From Fen-999 sp964469455 (GTDB lineage: Bacteria > Pseudomonadota > Gammaproteobacteria > Burkholderiales > Rhodocyclaceae), in the NCBI GenBank assembly GCA_964469455.1, contig CAYXZX010000015.1, forward strand, positions 1-27,196: a stretch of DNA of 27,196 bases, in the 5' to 3' direction. Position numbers and translations under genes: made by a program. Below, piece by piece: positions 22,677-27,196 of the stretch; position 1 is the first letter of the stretch, and every line of letters begins with the position of its first letter. The notes below the pieces were generated by a model that saw only the letters and a list, made by a program, of their open reading frames with translations, ran no database searches and was not told the origin of the DNA.

Positions 22677-24485
22677 ATGTCGGTCGTTGTCAATCTCAAG
22701 GACGCGGCCCCGGGTTCCGTTGCCGGAACCGAGGTCGCATATTCGGATGATCCACGCGACACCGGGTGGGTCGCCAAGAACATCCCTTGCCAGCACGCGT
22801 GCCCGGCGGGCACGAATATCCCGGCTTACATACGGGCGATCGCCGAGGGCCGCCATGGCGACGCGTACGAGATCAACCGCGAGGCCAACGTGCTGCCGGG
22901 CGTGCTCGGCCGCATCTGCTCGCGGCCGTGCGAAAGCGCCTGCCGGCACGGCTGGCCGGGCAACGGCGAGCCGGTCGGGATTTGCAACCTCAAACGCACG
23001 GCCGCCGACATGAAGCACGCCGGCCACCGGATCACGGAGAAGCTGTTTTCGCCAACCGGGAAGCGCGTGGCCATTGTCGGCGCGGGTCCGGCCGGCGTGG
23101 CGGCAGCGCATGACCTTTCGGTACTCGGCCACGACGTGACGCTGTTCGAGCGCGAAGGCCACCCTGGCGGCATGCTTCGCTATGGCATCCCGGCTTTCAG
23201 GCTGCCGCGCGACATTCTCGAGGTGGAACTCCACAATGCCCTGCGCCTCGGCGTCGAACTGAAACTTGGCGCCCCGGTGGGCAAGGACACCACGACACCA
23301 GTTGCCCGCCTGCTGCACGACTACGACGCGGTGTTGCTAACGGCCGGCTGCATGGCACCTCTGCCCTTGCCGCTGGAAGGCGAATGGAAAAACCGCGACC
23401 CGGCCGATGTCTGCCCGGATATCGAGCATGGCCTGCCTTTCCTGATGGCCCTGCACCGCGACGAGAAGAAGACCGTGCGCAAGCGCGTCGCGGTGGTCGG
23501 CGCCGGTTTCACGGCGCTCGACTGCGCACGCGTGGCCTCGCGACTCGGTGCCCAGGAAGTGATCATCCACATCCGTACGGCCGAGGAATACATTCCGGTG
23601 ACGAAGGAGGAAATCTTCGAGGCCAAGCGCGAAGGCATCCGCATCCGCGGCCTGCGGACGCCGGTTGGCATCGAGCTCGATGCCGACGGCCGGCTGACGG
23701 GCGTGCGCTTCGTCCAGAACCGGCTGGGCGGCTGGCGCGAAGGCGGTCGACGGCAGGCGATTCCGATTCCAGGCTCCGAATTCGTCGAACCATGCGACAC
23801 GCTGCTGATCGCCATTGGCCAGAAGACGGTGAACGACTTTCTGGACGTCCCGGTCGAACTGGACCGCTGGCAGAACGTGCGCATCGGCGAGGATGGCATG
23901 ACTACGGTCAAGGGCCTTTTTGCCGCCGGCGATTACGTCACCGGCCCCACCACGGTGATCGAGGCCATCGGCCGGGGACGCCAGGGCGCCGCGCGTGTCG
24001 ATACCTGGCTGATGGGGCATCCGCGCCGGCGCAAGGTGGTGCGCATCATGCCTGTCGCCGGCCCCCTGCGCGAGCGCGCCTTCGACTTCATCGGCCGCCA
24101 GGAAATGCCGACCGAGCCGCCGAACGAGCGGGTGCGTTCGCGGACCCTGGAAGTCGAGACCGGGCTGTCCGCCGAAACCAGCCATGAAGAAGCGAAGCGC
24201 TGCTATTTGTGCAACCTCAACTACCAGATCGACGTCGATCGCTGCATCTACTGCCGGGCCTGCATCGAAGTGGCGCCGCGTGCATGCATCAAGCTGGTCG
24301 AGGGCGTCGACATGGAAACGGATGGCAGCTATGGCAAGCTGCGCGAGGCCAAGGAATGGAATCGCGTCGGCGCCATCTGGATCGACAACAACGAGTGCAT
24401 CCGCTGCGGCGCCTGCTTCAAGGTCTGTCCGGTGAAATGCATCTCCATCACCCGCAACGAGTTCGTCGAGGTGGACCAGCCATGA
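22677..24485 (+). CDS. GltD-like FAD/NAD(P)H oxidoreductase with N- and C-terminal Fe-S motifs (KorC-like subunit)
   Basis: The product (602 aa, ~66 kDa) resembles the small subunit of glutamate synthase with an added ferredoxin domain. The N-terminal Fe-S region has CQHACPAGTNIPAY and GRICSRPCESAC; FAD binds at about residue 130 (VAIVGAGPAGVAAAHDL) and NAD(P)H at about 270 (VAVVGAGFTALDCARVASRL, followed by IHIR, compatible with NADPH). The C-terminus (from ~508) has CYLCN, CIYCRACIEVAPRAC and CIRCGACFKVCPVKC. A 66-kDa GltD-like subunit, KorC, belongs to 2-oxoglutarate:NADP+ oxidoreductase of Azoarcus evansii as I recall it. With a 2-oxoacid oxidoreductase subunit downstream, it is inferred to pass electrons between ferredoxin-type clusters and NAD(P). 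SD AGGAG lies 6 bases before the ATG; the stop overlaps the next ATG. Confidence 0.88.
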   Translation: MSVVVNLKDAAPGSVAGTEVAYSDDPRDTGWVAKNIPCQHACPAGTNIPAYIRAIAEGRHGDAYEINREANVLPGVLGRICSRPCESACRHGWPGNGEPVGICNLKRTAADMKHAGHRITEKLFSPTGKRVAIVGAGPAGVAAAHDLSVLGHDVTLFEREGHPGGMLRYGIPAFRLPRDILEVELHNALRLGVELKLGAPVGKDTTTPVARLLHDYDAVLLTAGCMAPLPLPLEGEWKNRDPADVCPDIEHGLPFLMALHRDEKKTVRKRVAVVGAGFTALDCARVASRLGAQEVIIHIRTAEEYIPVTKEEIFEAKREGIRIRGLRTPVGIELDADGRLTGVRFVQNRLGGWREGGRRQAIPIPGSEFVEPCDTLLIAIGQKTVNDFLDVPVELDRWQNVRIGEDGMTTVKGLFAAGDYVTGPTTVIEAIGRGRQGAARVDTWLMGHPRRRKVVRIMPVAGPLRERAFDFIGRQEMPTEPPNERVRSRTLEVETGLSAETSHEEAKRCYLCNLNYQIDVDRCIYCRACIEVAPRACIKLVEGVDMETDGSYGKLREAKEWNRVGAIWIDNNECIRCGACFKVCPVKCISITRNEFVEVDQP

Positions 24486-25522
24486 GCACACCGCGTCACC
24501 ATGTGGTCATCGGCAGCGGCGTGGCCGGCAACCAGGCGGCCGAAACCCTGCGCCAGCGCGACCCGGAGAGCCGTGTGACCATGATCACGGTCTCCAAGCT
24601 GCCGTTCTTCAACCGCTACGATCTGCCGCGGGTCTTCCGCGGCGAGCGCGACTGGCGCAAGTTCGTCATCTATCCGGCCGAGTACTATCTCGACAACCGG
24701 ATCGCCTTGCGTCGCGCCACCAAGGTAGTGAATGTCGACGGCACGCGCCAGACGCTGACGCTCGAGCACAACGAAACCGTCCGCTTCGATACGCTGCTGG
24801 TCGCCTCCGGCGCCAGCGCCTACATGCCGGCCGAACTGGCCGAATACCAGCCGCTCATGCATGCCTTCGGCGCCTTCCGCGACGCCGTTGCCGCCGCCGA
24901 TGCGCTGCCCAAGGACGGCCATGTGATCCTCATGGGTGGCGATACCATCGGCCTCGACCTTGGCCGCACGCTGCTCGATGTCGGCTACCGTGTCACCGTA
25001 ATCGCCGAAAAGCACACTTTCTGGCCACACGAAATAAAGGCGGAGGACAGGCCGCGCTACATCCAGGCGCTCGTGAACATGGGATTTGAGGTGGTCGATG
25101 GACACGCCCGCGGCGAAATTGCCGCCGTGCGGGCCGGCGCGCCCGGCCTCTCGCCGCGCCGGGTGGTATTCCACGATGGTTCCGAAATCCACGGCGACAT
25201 CGTCATGCCCTTCTTCGGCGTCGCCCCGGCGCTGGACTTCATGCTCGGGTCCGGCGTCGATATCGAGCGCGGCCTGCTCGTGCAGCCGAACCTGCGCACC
25301 ACCAACGAAGCGATCTACGCGGCCGGCGACGTCTGCCAGATCTGGTCGGACGCCGACAAGCGCTATCACTTCTATCACGGCTGGAAGAACGTGCGCGCCA
25401 TGGGCGAACTGGCGGCGCGCAACATCACGGGCGCCGACGAACCCTGGGTGCCGATCCAGGACGAAAGCCTGCAACTCGCCACCGACGGCCGCATCCACTC
25501 GCCCTTCTGGGAGTACGCATGA
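24482..25522 (+). CDS. FAD-dependent NAD(P) oxidoreductase (rubredoxin/ferredoxin reductase-like)
   Basis: A pyridine-nucleotide oxidoreductase of 346 aa. The FAD dinucleotide fold is at residues ~6-36 (HVVIGSGVAGNQAAETL), the NAD(P) fold at ~147-175 (ILMGGDTIGLDLGRTLLDVG), and the FAD-closing motif IYAAGDVCQIW at ~277. There is no CxxxxC redox disulfide, so it is in the NirB/rubredoxin-reductase/ferredoxin-reductase branch rather than a disulfide reductase. The ATG at 24482 overlaps the previous stop (ATGA); the open frame upstream to 24209 only overlaps the GltD-like gene. The stop overlaps the next ATG at 25519. Position between the GltD-like and 2-oxoacid oxidoreductase genes suggests it is a second electron-transfer subunit, comparable in role to the FAD subunit of phenylglyoxylate:NAD+ oxidoreductase; that is inference. 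Confidence 0.86.
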   Translation: MSTPRHHVVIGSGVAGNQAAETLRQRDPESRVTMITVSKLPFFNRYDLPRVFRGERDWRKFVIYPAEYYLDNRIALRRATKVVNVDGTRQTLTLEHNETVRFDTLLVASGASAYMPAELAEYQPLMHAFGAFRDAVAAADALPKDGHVILMGGDTIGLDLGRTLLDVGYRVTVIAEKHTFWPHEIKAEDRPRYIQALVNMGFEVVDGHARGEIAAVRAGAPGLSPRRVVFHDGSEIHGDIVMPFFGVAPALDFMLGSGVDIERGLLVQPNLRTTNEAIYAAGDVCQIWSDADKRYHFYHGWKNVRAMGELAARNITGADEPWVPIQDESLQLATDGRIHSPFWEYA

Positions 25523-27196
25523 ACAAGACCGACATCCAGATCGCCATCTGCGGCTCGGCCGGCGAAGGCACCATCGCCGCCGGCGACATCTTGAGAAGCG
25601 CCCTGGCGGGCGCCGGCTACCGCATCATTGCCTTCGACGCCTACCCGGCCGAGATTCGCGGTTTCGGCAAATGCGTGGCGCGGTTGCGCGTCACCACCGA
25701 GCAGGCCTATTCGCTGAAGGAAAAATCCGACGTGCTGGTCTGCCTCAACGATGACCACGGCATTCCGCACATCGGCGAGGTGCGCAACTACGGCGCCGTC
25801 ATCTACGAGGCCAAGTCGATCGTGCCGCTCGCCGAAGGCAGCCATGTCAGCGCCCACATCCTGCCCGGGCAGGTGCCCTATCCGGTGCCGATCCGCGAAC
25901 TGTCGGAGCGCGCCACCGGCGCCGTGCGATCGCGCAACATGGTGGTGGTCGGCTACATCGCCGGACTTTACAAGCTGTCGCGCGAGCCCTTCTACAAGAT
26001 CATCGACGCCAAGTTCAAGAACAAGGGCAGCGTCGCCGCGCAGAACCGCAAGGCTTTCGACGCCGGCTACGACCTCGGTGCCGACACCTTCAAGCTCGAC
26101 GACGTCCAATTCGGCGCGCCCGGGGAAATGTTCCATGCCACCATGCTGAACGGCAATGCCGCCGTCGCGCGGGGCTGCCTCGACGCCGGCATCGACACCT
26201 TCTTCGGTTATCCGATCACGCCAGCCACCACCATCATGGAGAAGCTGGCCACCGAAATGCCGAAGCGCGGCAAGCGGCTGTTGCAGACCGAGGATGAAAT
26301 CGCGGCCATCGCCACCACCATCGGCGCAGGGTATACCGGCGCGCGTGCCGCCACCGCGACCTCCGGGCCCGGACTGGCGCTGATGTCGGAAATGCTCGGC
26401 CTCGGTGTCATGGCCGAAGTACCGAGCGTGGTCTTCGTTTCGCAGCGCGGCGGCCCGGCCACGGGTATCCCCACCAAGACCGAACAGGCCGACCTCAACA
26501 TCGCCCTGCATGGCGGTCATGGCGACGCGCCGCGCATCGTCATCGCCCCGACCAACGTCGATGGCTGCTACCGCTGCGCCGGCAAGGCTTTCGAAATGGC
26601 GGAGCGTTATCAGACGCCGGTCATCGTGCTGCTGGATCTGTATCTGTCGAATCGCTATGAAACCGTGGCGCTGCCAGCCAAGTCGCCCTTCGAGGTGGAC
26701 AGCGACAAGCCTCTTGCCAAGCAGGACCTGGGCGCCGGCTACAAGCGGTTCGCCTACACCGACGATCACGTCAGCCCACGTGCGCTGCCCGGCATGGCCG
26801 GCGGCATGCACGTCGTCACCGGCCTCGAACACAACGAGCTCGGCCGGGTCAACGAGCAGCCCGATGTCCATGAAGCCATGAGCCGCAAGCGCCACGAAAA
26901 GCTCAAGGCCGCGCTCAACCATCCAGACTTCACGGTCTACAAGCGCTTTGGTGACGAGGGACAAGTCGATGTCGGCATCCTCGGCTGGGGTTCCAGTTTC
27001 GGCGAATGCCTGGAAGCGATGTTCCTGGCCCGCCGGGAGGGCATCCGTTGCGCGGCCTTCAAGGTCGTCATGCTGTCGCCGTTCCCGATCGAGGCCGTCA
27101 CCGCCTTCATGGCCGACTGCGGCGCCGTGCTGGTGCCGGAACTCAATTACCAGGGACAGTTCGCCCAGCTGGTGCAGGCCGAGACCTGCCGGCCGG
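25519..27196 (+). CDS. 2-oxoacid:acceptor oxidoreductase, fused gamma-alpha subunit (KorA type; 3' partial)
   Basis: 559 codons are open to the window end, and no stop is reached. Residues ~1-190 form the gamma domain (IAICGSAGEGTIAAGDIL, with YPAEIRGFGK), and the rest is the pyrimidine-binding alpha part: FFGYPITPATTIMEKL, LLQTEDEIAAIATTIGAGY, TATSGPGLALMSEMLGLG, FVSQRGGPATGIPTKTEQADL, VIVLLDLYLSNR. These are hallmarks of the 2-oxoglutarate/pyruvate:ferredoxin oxidoreductase superfamily in its fused KorA form. The enzyme oxidatively decarboxylates a 2-oxoacid to its acyl-CoA, with TPP on the separate beta subunit, expected just downstream. Specificity (2-oxoglutarate, pyruvate, aryl-glyoxylate) cannot be told from this fragment. 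The ATG at 25519 overlaps the previous stop, so the three genes form one transcriptional and translational unit. Confidence 0.9.
   Translation, partial: MNKTDIQIAICGSAGEGTIAAGDILRSALAGAGYRIIAFDAYPAEIRGFGKCVARLRVTTEQAYSLKEKSDVLVCLNDDHGIPHIGEVRNYGAVIYEAKSIVPLAEGSHVSAHILPGQVPYPVPIRELSERATGAVRSRNMVVVGYIAGLYKLSREPFYKIIDAKFKNKGSVAAQNRKAFDAGYDLGADTFKLDDVQFGAPGEMFHATMLNGNAAVARGCLDAGIDTFFGYPITPATTIMEKLATEMPKRGKRLLQTEDEIAAIATTIGAGYTGARAATATSGPGLALMSEMLGLGVMAEVPSVVFVSQRGGPATGIPTKTEQADLNIALHGGHGDAPRIVIAPTNVDGCYRCAGKAFEMAERYQTPVIVLLDLYLSNRYETVALPAKSPFEVDSDKPLAKQDLGAGYKRFAYTDDHVSPRALPGMAGGMHVVTGLEHNELGRVNEQPDVHEAMSRKRHEKLKAALNHPDFTVYKRFGDEGQVDVGILGWGSSFGECLEAMFLARREGIRCAAFKVVMLSPFPIEAVTAFMADCGAVLVPELNYQGQFAQLVQAETCRP

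Noticed and set aside
25375..26964. - strand open frame (529 codons) opposite the 2-oxoacid oxidoreductase
   Set aside because: Antisense shadow. The + strand frame carries unmistakable KorA motifs and translational overlap with its upstream gene.

Overview
The window is high-GC chromosomal DNA from a Gram-negative bacterium, most likely a betaproteobacterium of the Rhodocyclales type. I infer this from an LPS/Kdo block (kdsD-kdsC-lptC-lptA), a short Lys/Ala-tailed polyhydroxyalkanoate phasin, sigma-54 control of a pilin, and a KorA-type 2-oxoacid oxidoreductase cluster with a GltD-like flavoprotein, an arrangement known from denitrifying aromatic degraders such as Azoarcus. The taxon is not proven. 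A 100-N run at 3660-3759 shows this is a draft scaffold. I saw no tRNA, rRNA, CRISPR array, insertion sequence or phage gene. No stretch over 300 bases lacks a gene, apart from what the assembly gap may hide.

Region 1 (1-9140, + strand) is a compact type IV pilus / type II secretion-like operon. It encodes a GspE/PilB ATPase (5' end cut by the window), a GspF/PilC platform protein, a GspL-like (PilM-PilN-like) bitopic protein cut by the gap, a PilO/GspM-like protein cut on its other side, a small secreted PilP/MshK-like protein, a very large prepilin-like protein with a lectin-like C-terminal region, and a second related prepilin. A membrane-bound class III adenylate cyclase follows after 36 bases. 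Genes overlap or nearly touch, so co-translation is likely.

Region 2 (9150-11834) holds an 8-TM histidine kinase on the - strand and, divergent from it, a third prepilin. The prepilin has a well-formed sigma-54 promoter, a perfect 16-bp palindrome about 54 bases further upstream, and a strong intrinsic terminator.

Region 3 (11876-16552) holds a KefB/KefC-type cation/proton antiporter (- strand, probable TTG start) divergent from kdsD-kdsC-lptC-lptA. Those four genes make Kdo precursor and start LPS export. The usual next genes, lptB and rpoN, are absent. A phasin gene follows instead, with its own sigma-70 promoter, two palindromes that may be PhaR operators, a structured leader and a terminator.

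Region 4 (17437-22506, - strand) is an overlapping hrpA, EI24-family membrane protein, CinA-like molybdopterin-binding-domain operon.

Region 5 (22677 to the end, + strand) is a redox operon: a GltD-like FAD/NAD(P)H protein with N- and C-terminal Fe-S motifs, a second FAD/NAD(P)-dependent oxidoreductase, and a gamma-alpha fused 2-oxoacid:acceptor oxidoreductase subunit that runs off the window. Together they probably form a complex that couples oxidative decarboxylation of a 2-oxoacid to NAD(P) and/or ferredoxin. The TPP-binding beta subunit is expected just beyond the edge.
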